A DNA stretch of 64,000 bases from Rhizorhabdus dicambivorans (GCF_002355275.1 NZ_CP023449.1:4938001-5002000); one strand, 5' to 3'; counted from the stretch's first letter, positions 9,801-19,474 are shown. Notes: generated by a model from the sequence alone, not told the origin. Program-made: numbers and translations.

Positions 9801-10020
9801 GATGACCAGCTTCGCCTTCATGTTCGGCGTGCTGCCGCTCGCCATCTCGACCGGGGCCGGAGCCCGCGCCCGCAACGCGATCGGCACGGCGGTGCTTGGC
9901 GGGATGATGACCGCCACGCTGTTCGCGATCTTCTATGTGCCGATATTCTTCGTCCTGGTGCGCAAGCTGTTCGGCAAGAAGAAACATGCCCAGCCGCCGA
10001 TGGCGGAGGCCGCACCATGA
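6859..10020 (+). CDS. acrB: RND multidrug efflux pump, HAE-1 (AcrB/MexB) type
   Basis: A 1053-aa inner-membrane proton-driven drug exporter, full length for the HAE-1 family. It opens with the typical ISRIFIDRPIFAWVIAI segment. The proton-relay aspartate pair of TM4 is seen in LAIGLLVDDAIVVVENV, and the TM10 lysine in GLSAKNAILIVEFA. The two large periplasmic porter/docking regions lie between the TM1-2 and TM7-8 segments as expected. Its stop overlaps the start of the channel gene (ATGA at 10017-10020), indicating translational coupling. Confidence 0.96.
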   Translation: MISRIFIDRPIFAWVIAIIIMLLGAGGLVSLPVSQYPNIAPPSVNIRANYPGASAETIESNITQIIEQQLTGIDGLLYFSSSSNSAGRADITVTFDKGVDPDIAQVQVQNKVQQALPRLPQQVQQQGLVVTKSNSDFLMVVSLYDESDRSTNRDIADYLISNLQDGIGRIPGVGDLNVFGAPYAMRIWLDPYKLSGVGLTPDDVISAIQAQNAQVAAGQIGGVPSSDKQMLNAIVTSRSRLTTVDQFNKIIVKPQGDGARVLLQDVARVELGSENYNVIGRVNRHPGAGMAILLAPGADALKTSELVRAYVEEASTRFPAYYKHQFLNDATAFIKLSIEEVVITLLEAILLVVLVMFIFLQSWRATLIPAIAVPVVLLGTFGVLAAAGFSINTLTLFSLVLAIGLLVDDAIVVVENVERVMEEDPDITPREATIKSMGEINTALVAIALVLSAVFLPMAFFGGSTGVIYRQFSITIVSSMALSVLVALVLSPALAASLLKRSDKQAKIARGGFVGRAYGLGERFNSWFKRVSDRYRETVSRLFGYTRQALILFVLVVVALVFAFMRLPTGFVPNEDQGIAQLQFNLPPGATINRTDKVIREVEDYLAKHEPRNIANTYMLAGASFAGQGQNTGRGFLRFAPWDERKGAENSAAEVARRASMGLSSIRDAQIFVLTPPSIPGLGQSTGFSMELLNSGNLSREEFKARRDQLLAAAAADPDLANVRLNTLEDTPTLTVDIDNERVGALGISQAAVNQTLTAAWGGLYVNDFVDRGRVKRVYVQGDTAFRSRPEDLASWHVRSSSGRMIPFSAFATIHWAQAPNVLTRFNGVPNFTISGQGGPGKSSGDAMERISEMAAEIPGTSIGWSGLSYQERLSGGQAPILYGLSVLVVFLCLAALYESWSIPLAVVAVIPLGLIGAALAVTLRGLENDIFFQVGLVTTMGLSAKNAILIVEFAEQAEKEGKTAVEAALEAARIRLRPILMTSFAFMFGVLPLAISTGAGARARNAIGTAVLGGMMTATLFAIFYVPIFFVLVRKLFGKKKHAQPPMAEAAP

Positions 10021-11441
10021 TCCGCCGCGCCGTCCTGCTGCTGCCGGTGCTGGCGCTGCCGGCCTGCAGCCTCGCGCCCGCCTACAAGCGCCCAACCCCC
10101 GCGATCCCGGCCGCGCTGCCCGACGCCGGCCAGACCGCCGAGCCGGCCCCCGCCTCGCTCAGTTATCGCGACGTCTTCCGGGATCAGCGCCTTGCCACGC
10201 TGATCGACCAGGCACTGGCCAACAACCAGGACCTCAAGGCGGCGCTCGCCAATGTCGAATCGGCGCGTGCGCTGGTGACGGTCACCCGTGCCGACCTGCT
10301 GCCCCAGCTCGACGCCAATGCCGGCGTTACGACGGGGGACTCCTCGAACGCGACGCGCGGCAATATCGGCAACGGGAATGCCGGCGGCGGAGGCACGGGC
10401 GGCCGGCGCACCAGCTACAGCGCCAATCTGGGCGTCAGCTGGGAGATCGACCTGTTCGGCCGGCTGCGCAGCCTGAACGACGCCGCCTTCAACCAGTATC
10501 TCGGCACCGATGCCGCCCGGCGGGGCACGAAGCTGAGCGTGGTCGCCGGCGTCGCCAATGCCTGGCTGACGCTCGCCGCCGACCGCAGCCTGCTGGCTGT
10601 CGCGCGCGATACGCGGACAAGCGCGGCCAGGAGTGTCGAACTGACCCGGGCCCTGCTTCAGGGCGGCGTCGCCCCGCGCACCAGCCTGCGCCAGGCGGAA
10701 ACGGTGCTGTCGCAGGCCGAGGCCGATGAGGCCAGCCTCGAAACGGCGGTGGCCCAGGACCGCAACGCGCTGGAGCTGCTGGTCGGCGCGCCGGTGGCCG
10801 ACGAATTGTTGCCGGCCTCGATCGAAAGCCTGGACGGCACGCTCGCCGAAGCGCCGGCCGGGCTCGATTCGTCGATCCTGCTGCGCCGGCCGGACGTGGT
10901 ACAGGCCGAATATGGGCTGCGCGCCGCCAATGCGCGGATCGGCGCCGCGCGCGCGGCCTTCTTCCCGCGCATCGGCCTCACCGCGCTCGCCGGCTTTGCC
11001 AGCAGCGCGCTATCCAGCCTATTCGACAATGGCGCGTTCAACTGGAGCGTCGCGCCGTCCGCCACGCTGCCGATCTTCGATGGCGGCGCGAATCTCGGAA
11101 ACCTGCGCTATTCCCGGGCGCAACGCGACCTTGCCCTCGCCACCTACCAGAATGCGATTCAGTCGGCCTTCCGCGACGTTGCCGACGCGCTCGCCCGCCG
11201 CGCGACGATCGATCGGCAGCTTGCCGCCAGCACCCGGCTCGACGCCGCCGCGCGCGATTCCCTGTTCCTGGCCAATGCCCGCTTCCGCGAGGGAGTCGAT
11301 CCCTATCTCAACCTGCTCGACGCGCAGCGCACCGCCTATGGCGCCGCCCGCAGCCTCGCCCAGACCCGGCTGCTCAAGGCGCAGAACCTCGTCACCCTCT
11401 ACCAGTCGCTCGGCGGCGACGAACTGATCGACGCGCGCTGA
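10017..11441 (+). CDS. RND efflux outer-membrane channel lipoprotein (NodT/OprM family)
   Basis: A 474-aa outer-membrane factor that forms the exit duct of the efflux system. It carries a lipobox (LALPAC-S) and the repeated OEP architecture: two similar halves, each with helical stretches rich in Ala/Leu/Gln (LIDQALANNQDLKAALANVE in the first; RRPDVVQAEYGLRAANARIG in the second). The start is the ATG of the ATGA overlap with the pump gene. It completes a three-gene operon with one probable transcript. Confidence 0.94.
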   Translation: MIRRAVLLLPVLALPACSLAPAYKRPTPAIPAALPDAGQTAEPAPASLSYRDVFRDQRLATLIDQALANNQDLKAALANVESARALVTVTRADLLPQLDANAGVTTGDSSNATRGNIGNGNAGGGGTGGRRTSYSANLGVSWEIDLFGRLRSLNDAAFNQYLGTDAARRGTKLSVVAGVANAWLTLAADRSLLAVARDTRTSAARSVELTRALLQGGVAPRTSLRQAETVLSQAEADEASLETAVAQDRNALELLVGAPVADELLPASIESLDGTLAEAPAGLDSSILLRRPDVVQAEYGLRAANARIGAARAAFFPRIGLTALAGFASSALSSLFDNGAFNWSVAPSATLPIFDGGANLGNLRYSRAQRDLALATYQNAIQSAFRDVADALARRATIDRQLAASTRLDAAARDSLFLANARFREGVDPYLNLLDAQRTAYGAARSLAQTRLLKAQNLVTLYQSLGGDELIDAR

Positions 11442-11494
11442 ACGCGTTCGAACCGTTCAACGCGCGTTCAACCGGCAGGCCGTCAGACGCAGCG

Positions 11495-12223
11495 ATGCAG
11501 CCGCCCCCCGCGCAAGGGCCGTCCCCGGGCCGGCACGATCTGCTGAGGCGCCGGGCCATCGGCATGGCGGCGATGGCGGTCGTCCATATATTGGGCTTCC
11601 TGCTGCTGCTGTCGCTGGCCCCGGACATGGTACGCCGGATCGCGCCGGAACTGAAAAGCTTCCCGCTGATGTCCTATTCGGAGTAGCCAGCGCCCAAGCC
11701 GGCCGCCCGATCCGATGCGCCCCGCCGCCGGACCGAGCCGGTGCCGCAGCCGCAGACGCCCGTCCCGGTGCCCCAGTTGCCCCCGAACATGATCCTGATG
11801 ACCTCGGACCAGTTCCGCGCGAGCGACATCGCCAATATCCGTCCGCAGCAGGCCGACGCCGCCACGGGCAACGGCGGCGGCGGCAGCGAGGTGGCGCAGG
11901 GGCCGGGGGAAGGCCCCGGAGGCGAGAAGCTCTACCCGGCCGACTGGTATCGCGAGCCGACCACCGCCGAGATGGCCTTCTACCTGAAGGGCAGGAGCCA
12001 GGCCGGCTGGGCCATGATCGCCTGTCGCACCGCCCCGGCCTTCCGTGTCGAGGACTGCCAGGAAATGGGGGAATCGCCCAGCGGATCGGGGCTGGCGGGC
12101 GCGCTTCGCCAGGCCTCCTGGCAATTCCGCGTCCGGCCGCCCCGGATCGGCGGCAAGCCCCAGATGGGCGTATGGGTGCGCATCCTCTTCGACTTCCAGC
12201 TGGGCGTCATCCGGCAGCGGTGA
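11495..12223 (+). pseudogene. TonB-like single-pass protein gene interrupted by an in-frame TAG
   Basis: One reading frame runs from ATG 11495 to the stop at 12223, broken only by TAG at 11684-11686. The first part gives a membrane anchor (AVVHILGFLLLLSLAPDMV). After the TAG the same frame continues at once with a Pro-rich linker (PAPKPAARSDAPRRRTEPVP) that leads into the rest, with no Met before 11741. The C-terminal region (WQFRVRPPRIGGKPQMGVWV) resembles TonB C-terminal-like domains of sphingomonads. Anchor, proline linker and C-domain are the TonB order, so this was probably one gene of about 242 codons. It follows the efflux operon by 53 bp. Alternatives are two short genes, stop readthrough or a sequencing error. 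Confidence 0.6.
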
Positions 12224-12289
12224 AACCCATTCACGCCTCGGTCAGTTGATCCCGGCCAATGCCCCGCTGACAATTTGGGATACGGACCG

Positions 12290-12691
12290 ATGAAGAGATT
12301 GATGTTCGCAGCTTCGCTTATGCTTGTCGTCGCCGGCGCCGGCACCGCCCAGGCCGCGCTCCAGCTCGGCGAGCGACCCATCACCCGGGCCGAGGTGATC
12401 AGCGTCGCCAAGAAGCAGTTCGCCCAGATGGACACCGATCGGAACGGCACGGTCAGTCCGCAGGAGTTCGAGCGCTATCGCGAAATCCAGAACGCCCAGC
12501 CCGACCAGGGCCGGGGCCTCACCCGCATCGGGCGCGGCTGGTTCGACAAATGCGACACCAATGGCGACGGCCGGGTGAGCCAGGCCGAGGCGGTGGCGCG
12601 TCCGCTGGGCCTGTTCGACATGGCCGACGTCAACCGCGACGGCGTGGCGAGCCTTTCCGAACAGAATATGGCGATGCTGTTCATCAAATAG
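12290..12691 (+). CDS. Secreted EF-hand protein
   Basis: A 133-aa protein with a signal peptide (LMFAASLMLVVAGAGTAQA) and three EF-hand-type loops: DTDRNGTVSPQE, DTNGDGRVSQAE and DVNRDGVASLSE. The first two keep the 1-3-5-12 acidic ligands; the third has Ser at position 9 of the loop and is less certain. ATG 12290 is chosen over an upstream codon at 12275 because it starts directly at the signal peptide. Probably a periplasmic calcium-binding protein; its partner is unknown. Confidence 0.82.
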   Translation: MKRLMFAASLMLVVAGAGTAQAALQLGERPITRAEVISVAKKQFAQMDTDRNGTVSPQEFERYREIQNAQPDQGRGLTRIGRGWFDKCDTNGDGRVSQAEAVARPLGLFDMADVNRDGVASLSEQNMAMLFIK

Positions 12692-12708
12692 GGCACCGCC
12701 ACCCCTCT

Positions 12709-12757
12709 CCCCGCCGCCCGTCCCGTCCGTTCCCGGGCGGACGCACGGCAGGCGGGG
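12709..12757. terminator. Nested inverted repeat between convergent genes
   Basis: Outer arms 12709-12721 and 12745-12757 match at 11 of 13 positions, and inner arms 12724-12729 and 12738-12743 match exactly. Together they can form one long GC-rich stem between the EF-hand gene (+) and pyrG (-). No T-run is present; a bidirectional terminator is the likely role. Confidence 0.5.
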
Positions 12758-12764
12758 TCGGCCC

Positions 12765-14399
12765 TCAGACCAGCCGGCTCTGGTTCACCGCCGCCTCGAT
12801 GAAGCTCGCGAACAGCGGGTGCGGATCGAACGGCTTGCTCTTCAGCTCCGGGTGGAACTGGACGCCGACGAACCAGGGATGGTCGGGCCGTTCGACCACC
12901 TCGGGAAGTTCGCCGTCGGGCGACATTCCGGAGAAGACCAGACCGCCCTTTTCCAGCGCGTCCTTGTAGCCGGCATTGACCTCATAACGGTGGCGATGCC
13001 GCTCGGAGATGGCGATGCCGCCATAGATGGTGGCGGCATGGCTGTTGCCGGAGAGCACCGCATCATAGGCACCGAGCCGCATCGTGCCGCCCAGATCGCC
13101 GCCCGCCTCGCGCTTCTGCAGGCCCGATTCGGTCATCCATTCGGTGATCAGGCCGACCACCGGCTCGTCGGTCGGGCCGAATTCGGTGGTCGAGGCGGCG
13201 GCGATGCCGGCGGTGTTGCGGGCGCCCTCGATGCACGCCATCTGCATGCCCAGGCAGATGCCGAAATAGGGCACCTTGCGCTCGCGCGCGAACTTCACCG
13301 CGGCGATCTTGCCCTCCGATCCGCGCTCGCCGAAGCCGCCGGGGACGAGGATCGCATTCATCGGCTCCAGCTGGGCGGCGATCTCGGCCTCGTCCTGCTC
13401 GAACAGTTCCGCGTCGATCCAGCGAATGTGGACCTTCACCCGGTTGGCGATGCCGCCATGGACCAGCGCCTCGTGCAGCGACTTATAGGCGTCGAGCAGG
13501 CCGACATATTTGCCGACGACGCCGATCGTCACCTCGCCCTCGGGATTCTCCAGCCGGTCCATGATCTCGGTCCAGCGGCTGAGCTCAGGCTCTTCCTTGG
13601 GCTCGATCCCGAAGGCGGAGAGGACGGCCTCGTCCAGTCCTTCCTCATGATATTGCAGCGGCACCGCATAGATGCTGCTGGCATCCAGTGCGGGGATGAC
13701 ATGCTCCTTGGGCACGTTGCAGAACAGCGCGATCTTCGCGCGCTCATTGTCGGGCAGCGGCCGCTCGCAGCGGCAGACCAGCACGTCGGGCTGGATGCCG
13801 AGCGAGGTCAGGTCGCGCACGCTGTGCTGGGTCGGCTTGGTCTTCAGCTCGCCGGCCGCCGCGATATAGGGCACCAGCGTCAGATGGACGAAGATCGAAT
13901 TGCCGCGGCCGAGATCATTCCGCAGCTGGCGGATCGCCTCCATGAAGGGCAGCGATTCGATATCGCCGACGGTGCCGCCAATCTCGCACAGCACGAAATC
14001 GAGGTCGTCGACGTCGGCCCGGGCGAATTCCTTGATCGCATCGGTGACGTGCGGGATGACCTGGACGGTGGCGCCCAGATAGTCCCCGCGCCGCTCCTTC
14101 TGGATGATCGTCTGGTAGATCCGGCCCGAGGTGATGTTGTCCGACTGACGGCCGGGAACACCGGTGAAGCGCTCATAATGGCCGAGATCGAGGTCGGTCT
14201 CCGCCCCGTCGTCGGTGACGTAGACCTCGCCATGCTGATAGGGCGACATCGTGCCCGGATCGACGTTCAGATAGGGATCGAATTTACGGATACGGACCCT
14301 GTAGCCGCGCGCCTGGAGGAGGGCGGCAAGGCTTGCCGCCATGAGACCCTTGCCAAGCGAGGAGACCACGCCGCCGGTGATGAAAATGAACCGCGCCAT
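12765..14399 (-). CDS. pyrG: CTP synthase
   Basis: A 544-aa cytosolic enzyme converting UTP to CTP with ATP and glutamine. The N-terminal synthetase domain begins [17 protein letters not shown] and contains the family motif [19 protein letters not shown]. The C-terminal class I glutaminase domain has the catalytic Cys in [18 protein letters not shown] and the His-x-Glu pair in [10 protein letters not shown]. Length is normal. It follows secG on the minus strand with 139 bp between, so it may have its own promoter. The tpiA-secG-pyrG order is common in alphaproteobacteria. Confidence 0.97.
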   Translation of the reverse strand: MARFIFITGGVVSSLGKGLMAASLAALLQARGYRVRIRKFDPYLNVDPGTMSPYQHGEVYVTDDGAETDLDLGHYERFTGVPGRQSDNITSGRIYQTIIQKERRGDYLGATVQVIPHVTDAIKEFARADVDDLDFVLCEIGGTVGDIESLPFMEAIRQLRNDLGRGNSIFVHLTLVPYIAAAGELKTKPTQHSVRDLTSLGIQPDVLVCRCERPLPDNERAKIALFCNVPKEHVIPALDASSIYAVPLQYHEEGLDEAVLSAFGIEPKEEPELSRWTEIMDRLENPEGEVTIGVVGKYVGLLDAYKSLHEALVHGGIANRVKVHIRWIDAELFEQDEAEIAAQLEPMNAILVPGGFGERGSEGKIAAVKFARERKVPYFGICLGMQMACIEGARNTAGIAAASTTEFGPTDEPVVGLITEWMTESGLQKREAGGDLGGTMRLGAYDAVLSGNSHAATIYGGIAISERHRHRYEVNAGYKDALEKGGLVFSGMSPDGELPEVVERPDHPWFVGVQFHPELKSKPFDPHPLFASFIEAAVNQSRLV

Positions 14400-14538
14400 G
14401 GGAAGATGGGCTTAACCGCGCGAGGGGGCGAAGAGCAAGGTGGGAACCTCCTGATTTTCGACAAAAATTGTGGACGAACGGACGAACGGACGCCCCGCCA
14501 TAAGCGGCAACGTCCCTCATCCTACTGATCTTGTTTGT

Positions 14539-14910
14539 TTATTGCGGCGTCGCGCCGTTGGCTGGCGCGCTGCCGCCCTGCGCGGCGGCGGCGGCGAGAG
14601 GATCGGCCGCCGGCGGCGGGCCTGCCGGCTCCGCGCTGCCGCTCGCGGTCTTGCCGACCAGCGAGGTGTCGATCTTGGTCGGCGCTCGCTCCACCGAGGC
14701 CAGCGCCGCGAGGATGATCGAGAGCAGCACGAAGACCGTCGCAAGGATCGACGTGACCCGCGTGAGGAAATCGGCGGCGCCGCGCGCGCTGATCAGGCCC
14801 GAGGGGTTGCCCCCCGAAGCGAGTCCGCCACCTTCCGACCGCTGCATCAGGATGACGGCGACCAGGGCCGCCGCGACGATGATGTGGACAACGAGCAGGA
14901 AGGTGAACAT
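14539..14910 (-). CDS. secG: Preprotein translocase subunit SecG
   Basis: A 123-aa inner-membrane subunit of the SecYEG channel. Two membrane segments are visible (LLVVHIIVAAALVAVILMQR and the stretch around LATVFVLLSIILAAL), separated by the conserved Gly-rich loop RSEGGGLASGG. The C-terminal tail is Pro/Ala-rich and poorly conserved, as is usual in alphaproteobacterial SecG. It lies 77 bp downstream of tpiA on the same strand. Confidence 0.93.
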   Translation of the reverse strand: MFTFLLVVHIIVAAALVAVILMQRSEGGGLASGGNPSGLISARGAADFLTRVTSILATVFVLLSIILAALASVERAPTKIDTSLVGKTASGSAEPAGPPPAADPLAAAAAQGGSAPANGATPQ

Positions 14911-14987
14911 CGCGAACTTTCAATTGCGGAATTGCCGCGCATCTAGTGCATCGGCGGCCAAGGTTCAACCTTGGCGCCTTGCGCTCC

Positions 14988-15740
14988 TCAGGCCGATGCC
15001 GCCACCGCGCCTTCGATGATCGGCACGAACTGCGCCGCGGTCAGGCTCGCGCCGCCGACCAGCGCGCCGTCGACATCGGCGACGGCCAGCAGTTCCCGCG
15101 CATTGTCGGGCTTCACCGAGCCGCCATACAGGATGCGCACGCCCGGGCCCTCGCCACCCAGCAGCGCGCCCAGCTTCGTGCGAATCGCGGCATGCATCTC
15201 CGCGACGTCGGCGGTCGACGGCGTGCGGCCGGTGCCGATCGCCCAGACCGGCTCATAGGCGACCACCAGGGTCGCGGCCTTGCCGTCGCGCGGGATCGAG
15301 CCGTCGAGCTGGCCTTCCACCACCGCGACCGCGCGGCCCGCGTCGCGCTCGGCCTCGGTCTCGCCGACGCAGACGATCGCGGTCAGCCCGGCGCCGATCG
15401 CGGCGACGGCCTTGGCCTGCACCTCGGCATCGGTCTCGTGCTGGTCGGCGCGGCGCTCGCTATGGCCGACGATGGCGAGCTTCGCGCCCGCCTCCGCCAG
15501 CATCGCGGCGCTGACGCAGCCGGTGTGCGCGCCCTTCGCGTTGCCGTGGCAATCCTGCGCGCCGATGGCGAGGCCCGGCTGGCGCTGCGCGGCGGGGGCG
15601 ATGAGCGTGAACGGCGGGCAGACCGCGACGTCGACCCCGGCCTGCTCCCGCGCCGCTGCCGCGATCGCATCGAGTTCGGCCAGCGCCTCCAGCGATCCGT
15701 TCATCTTCCAGTTTCCGGCGACCAGCTTGCGCAATGCCAT
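14988..15740 (-). CDS. tpiA: Triosephosphate isomerase
   Basis: A 250-aa glycolytic enzyme interconverting dihydroxyacetone phosphate and glyceraldehyde 3-phosphate. The active site is intact: Lys in AGNWKMNG, His in VGHSERR, Glu in [10 protein letters not shown], and the phosphate loop GGSVKPDN. The start at 15740 places [15 protein letters not shown] at the N-terminus; the open frame extends upstream but that part does not match the family. CGAGGG lies upstream as ribosome site. It is divergent from the PpiD-like gene, with 133 bp between. Confidence 0.97.
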   Translation of the reverse strand: MALRKLVAGNWKMNGSLEALAELDAIAAAAREQAGVDVAVCPPFTLIAPAAQRQPGLAIGAQDCHGNAKGAHTGCVSAAMLAEAGAKLAIVGHSERRADQHETDAEVQAKAVAAIGAGLTAIVCVGETEAERDAGRAVAVVEGQLDGSIPRDGKAATLVVAYEPVWAIGTGRTPSTADVAEMHAAIRTKLGALLGGEGPGVRILYGGSVKPDNARELLAVADVDGALVGGASLTAAQFVPIIEGAVAASA

Positions 15741-15873
15741 CTTGACCCTCGTTTCTCGTTCGCGACCGCCCTTAAGAGGCAAAGTCGCCCCCCGCAACCG
15801 TCCGCCCGTTGCGATGCCGGGCTTAGCCCCTTATGGCAACGCAACGCCCTTCCCGATCTCAGACGGAACACCG

Positions 15874-17811
15874 ATGATCACCTTCTTCCGTAAAGCGCTG
15901 TCGTCGTGGATCGCCCTCGGCATCCTCGCGCTGGTCATGATCGCCTTCATCATCACCGGGGTCGAAAGCCCCAGCATGATGGGTGGCGGCAGCACCAGCG
16001 GCGGCACGATCGCCAAGGTCGGCGGGGAAAGGATCGGCGGCGCCGAACTCGCCCGCCTCATCCAGAACCAGATCGACGGCATCCGCCGCCAGCAGCCCAG
16101 CTTCGATCAGAAGACATTCCTGGCCCAGGGCGGCTTCGAAGGCGTCACCGAAGGCCTGATCGGGGGCCGCGCGGTCGAGGTCTGGGGCAAGGAGCATGGC
16201 TTCGCGGTCGGCAAGCGGCTGATCGATGCGGAGATCGCCGGTAACCCGGCCTTCCGGGGCATCACCGGCCAGTTCGACGAGAATGTGATGCGCAACATGC
16301 TGGCGCAGGCGCGGATCAGCGAAAAGGATATGCGCGCGAACATCGCCGGCGATCTGCTGCGCAACCAGATCCTCACGCCCGTCGCGGCAATCGCCATCCC
16401 GCCGGTCAAGGTCGCCCGCCCCTATGCAGCGCTGATGCTGGAGGAGCGGATCGGATCGGTCGGGATCATCCCGCTCGCCGCGCTCGCCGATCCGCGCCCG
16501 CCGAGCGAGGCCGAGATCGCCGCGGCCTACAAGGCGGATATCGCGGCCTATACCCGGCCGGAAGCGCGGGTGCTGCGCTATGCCCTGTTCGGTGCCGAGC
16601 AGGTCGCCGCATCCGCCGCGCCGACCGAAGCCGACATCGCCGCCTATTATCGCGAGAACGCCGCAACCTATGCCGCGCGCGAGACCCGCAGCCTCACCCA
16701 GCTGATCACCCCCAACGAAGCGCAGGCGCGCGCGATCGCCGCGGCCGCCAAGGGCGGTGCATCGCTGTCCGCCGCCGCGACCAAGGCCGGCCTCGAGGCG
16801 GTGAGCATCGCCAATCAGAGCCGCGAAGATTATGCCAAGGCCGCCGGCGCCGCCGTGGCGGGCCAGGTGTTCGCCACGGCCAAGGGAGGGCTGGCCGGCC
16901 CGATCAAGGGATCGTTCGGCTGGTATGTGGTGAGGGTCGATACCGTCACCGGCACGCCGGCCCGTTCGCTGGAGCAGGCCCGGCCCGAGATCGTCACGCT
17001 GCTGTCGGCCCGGAAGTCGCAGGAGGCGCTGGCCGACCTTGCCGGCCGGATCGAGGATGCCATCGCCGATGGCGGCAGCCTGGCCGAGATCGCGGCCAAC
17101 AACAAGCTGACTGTCGTGGAGACCCCGCCGATCCTGGCGAACGGCCAGCCGGTGTCGGCGCCCGCCGGCTGGACGCCTCCGGCTGAACTCAACGCCCTGC
17201 TGAAGACCGGCTTCGAGAGCGATCCTTCCGATCGGCCGACGGTCGAGACGGTCATTCAGGAGCAGCGTTTCGCGCTGCTCGGGATCGCCCGCGTCATCCC
17301 GCCGACGCCCCTGCCGCTGGCCCAGGTCAAGCCGCTGGTGATGCGTGACATCATCGCCAAGCGCGCCGCCCAGCGCGCCAAGGCGATCGGCGAAAAGGTG
17401 ACTGCCGCCGTCAACCGGGGCGTCCCCCTGGCCAAGGCGATGGCGGAAACCGGCGTCAGGCTGCCCCCGCCCGCCCCCGCCCGCGCGAAGCAGATCGAAA
17501 TCGCCCGCGCGCAGCAGGGCGGCGCGCAGATTCCGCCGCCGGTCCAGGCCCTGTTCGCATTGCAGAAGGGCAAGGCGAAACTGATTCCCAGCGATCGGGG
17601 CGACGCGCTGTTCGTCACGGTGCTGGACAATGTCATCCCGGGCGATCTGGCCACCAATCCCCAGCTTCTCCAGCAGATGCGGGGCGACCTGCAACGCGTG
17701 CTCACTCCCGAGCTTGGCGAGCAGTTCATCCGCGCCGCCGGTGCCGAGGTGAAGATCAAGCGCTACCCGGACGCGATCGCGGCGGTGAAGCGCCAGATCG
17801 CCGGCCAATAG
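15874..17811 (+). CDS. PpiD-like periplasmic folding chaperone (SurA_N / PpiC rotamase)
   Basis: A 645-aa protein anchored by one N-terminal membrane segment (WIALGILALVMIAFIITGV) with a large periplasmic part. A SurA_N-like region follows (residues about 45-180), then a PpiC-type rotamase region with ETRSLTQLITPNE and IKGSFGWYVVRVDTV. This layout is that of PpiD, which assists folding of newly exported proteins near the SecYEG exit. ATG 15874 is the first Met before the anchor. It is followed after 7 bp by trpE, so the two are likely co-transcribed. Confidence 0.87.
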   Translation: MITFFRKALSSWIALGILALVMIAFIITGVESPSMMGGGSTSGGTIAKVGGERIGGAELARLIQNQIDGIRRQQPSFDQKTFLAQGGFEGVTEGLIGGRAVEVWGKEHGFAVGKRLIDAEIAGNPAFRGITGQFDENVMRNMLAQARISEKDMRANIAGDLLRNQILTPVAAIAIPPVKVARPYAALMLEERIGSVGIIPLAALADPRPPSEAEIAAAYKADIAAYTRPEARVLRYALFGAEQVAASAAPTEADIAAYYRENAATYAARETRSLTQLITPNEAQARAIAAAAKGGASLSAAATKAGLEAVSIANQSREDYAKAAGAAVAGQVFATAKGGLAGPIKGSFGWYVVRVDTVTGTPARSLEQARPEIVTLLSARKSQEALADLAGRIEDAIADGGSLAEIAANNKLTVVETPPILANGQPVSAPAGWTPPAELNALLKTGFESDPSDRPTVETVIQEQRFALLGIARVIPPTPLPLAQVKPLVMRDIIAKRAAQRAKAIGEKVTAAVNRGVPLAKAMAETGVRLPPPAPARAKQIEIARAQQGGAQIPPPVQALFALQKGKAKLIPSDRGDALFVTVLDNVIPGDLATNPQLLQQMRGDLQRVLTPELGEQFIRAAGAEVKIKRYPDAIAAVKRQIAGQ

Positions 17812-17818
17812 GCCCAGC

Positions 17819-19330
17819 ATGACCGACGTGCAGGACCAGGCCGCCCGCGAGGCGCTGGCGCGGGGCGAACCCGCGCTGGTCTGGCGCAGCCAGGTCGCCG
17901 ATACCGAAACGCCGGTCGCGGCGGCCCTGAAGCTGATCCGGCCGGGCCGGGGCGATTTCCTGCTCGAATCGGTCGAGGGCGGCGCCGTGCGCGGGCGCTA
18001 TTCGCTGCTCGGCCTGGCGCCCGACCTGATGTTCCGCGCGCGGGGCCGCGATGCCGAGGTCAACCGCCGCTGGGCCACCGATCCCGAGGCGTTCGAACCG
18101 CTCGAGGACGACGCGCTGACGGCGATGCGCAAGCTCGTCGTCGCCTGCCGCATGCCGGTGCCGGAAGGGCTGCCGCGCGCGCTCGCCTGCCTGGTCGGCT
18201 ATTTCGCCTATGAGACGATCGGCCTGGTCGAGAAGCTCCCCCGGCCGCCTGCCAATCCGCTTGACCTGCCCGACATGCTGTTCGCGCGGCCCACGCTGAT
18301 CCTGGTCTTCGATCGGCTGGCCGACCAGCTCTATATCGTCGCGCCGCTCTGGCCGGACACGGCCGGCGCGCCCGACGCCAAGGTCGCCGGTGCGATCGAG
18401 CGGATCGAGGCGCATGCCGCCATGCTGGCCGGCCCGCTGCCGCCGCGCAACCGCAGCGATATCGACCCCGCGACCCTGCAGCCGGTGCCACAGCTGGCCC
18501 CCGGCCGCTATGCCGATATGGTGCTCAGGGCGAAGGACTATATCGCCGCCGGGGACATCTTCCAGGTCGTGCTGGCTCAGCGTTTCGCGATGGATTTCGC
18601 ACTGCCGCCGATCGATCTGTATCGCGCCCTGCGACGGATCAACCCGTCGCCCTTCCTCTTTTTCCTCGATCTGCCCGGCTTCGCGCTGATCGGTTCCTCG
18701 CCCGAGATACTGGTCCGCGCCCGCGACGGGGAAGTGACGATCCGTCCGATCGCGGGCACCCGCCCGCGCGGCAGGACCGCCGCCGAGGACGCGGCCAACC
18801 GCGACAGCCTGCTCGCCGATCCCAAGGAGCGCGCCGAGCATCTGATGCTGCTCGATCTGGGCCGCAACGATGTCGGCCGGGTGGCGACCGCAGGCACGGT
18901 CGAGGTCACAGACAGCTATACGGTCGAGCATTACAGCCATGTGATGCACATCGTTTCGAACGTGGTCGGCCGGCTCGACCCGGCGAAGGACGGTCTCGAC
19001 GCATTGTTCGCCGGCTTCCCGGCGGGCACCGTCTCCGGCGCGCCCAAGGTCCGTGCCTGCGAGATCATCGCCGAGCTCGAACCCGAGACGCGCGGCCCCT
19101 ATGCTGGCGGCGTCGGCTATTTCTCCCCCGACGGATCGATGGACAGCTGCATCGTCCTGCGCACCGCCGTGGTGAAGGACGGCGTGATGCACGTCCAGGC
19201 CGGTGCGGGCATCGTCGCGGACAGCGACCCCGTCTATGAACAGCGGGAATGCGAAGCCAAGTCCGGCGCGCTCATCGCGGCGGCGCGCGAAGCATTGGCG
19301 AGGGCGGCGGAACCTGATTTCGGACAATAG
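17819..19330 (+). CDS. trpE: Anthranilate synthase component I
   Basis: A 503-aa chorismate-utilising enzyme that makes anthranilate in the first committed step of tryptophan synthesis. The feedback-binding motif LLES is present near the N-terminus (FLLESVEGGAVRGRYS). The catalytic core has PIAGTRPRG, DLGRNDVGRVA, FPAGTVSGAPKVRA and YAGGVGYFSPDG. It normally works with the TrpG glutaminase, but no trpG, trpD or trpC lies next to it here: an unrelated beta-barrel gene follows. Confidence 0.96.
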   Translation: MTDVQDQAAREALARGEPALVWRSQVADTETPVAAALKLIRPGRGDFLLESVEGGAVRGRYSLLGLAPDLMFRARGRDAEVNRRWATDPEAFEPLEDDALTAMRKLVVACRMPVPEGLPRALACLVGYFAYETIGLVEKLPRPPANPLDLPDMLFARPTLILVFDRLADQLYIVAPLWPDTAGAPDAKVAGAIERIEAHAAMLAGPLPPRNRSDIDPATLQPVPQLAPGRYADMVLRAKDYIAAGDIFQVVLAQRFAMDFALPPIDLYRALRRINPSPFLFFLDLPGFALIGSSPEILVRARDGEVTIRPIAGTRPRGRTAAEDAANRDSLLADPKERAEHLMLLDLGRNDVGRVATAGTVEVTDSYTVEHYSHVMHIVSNVVGRLDPAKDGLDALFAGFPAGTVSGAPKVRACEIIAELEPETRGPYAGGVGYFSPDGSMDSCIVLRTAVVKDGVMHVQAGAGIVADSDPVYEQRECEAKSGALIAAAREALARAAEPDFGQ

Positions 19331-19474
19331 ACACTGTTGTTAGCAGTACGAAATTTTTGTTCGTTACCGTGGCAATTATGCATCAGAGCATACAAACCGA
19401 CTTGCTTCCGGGATCGTTTTAGTATCGGAACCGTTTCCGCTCCGCCGTAACGGCAGCAGAAAGGGCTAGTATTT

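Noticed and set aside
5491-10095. Very long open frame on the minus strand opposite the RND operon
   Set aside because: High-GC coding sequence often leaves an open antisense frame. Its translation is low-complexity (Arg/Asp/Gly/His) and matches nothing, while the plus-strand genes are clear.
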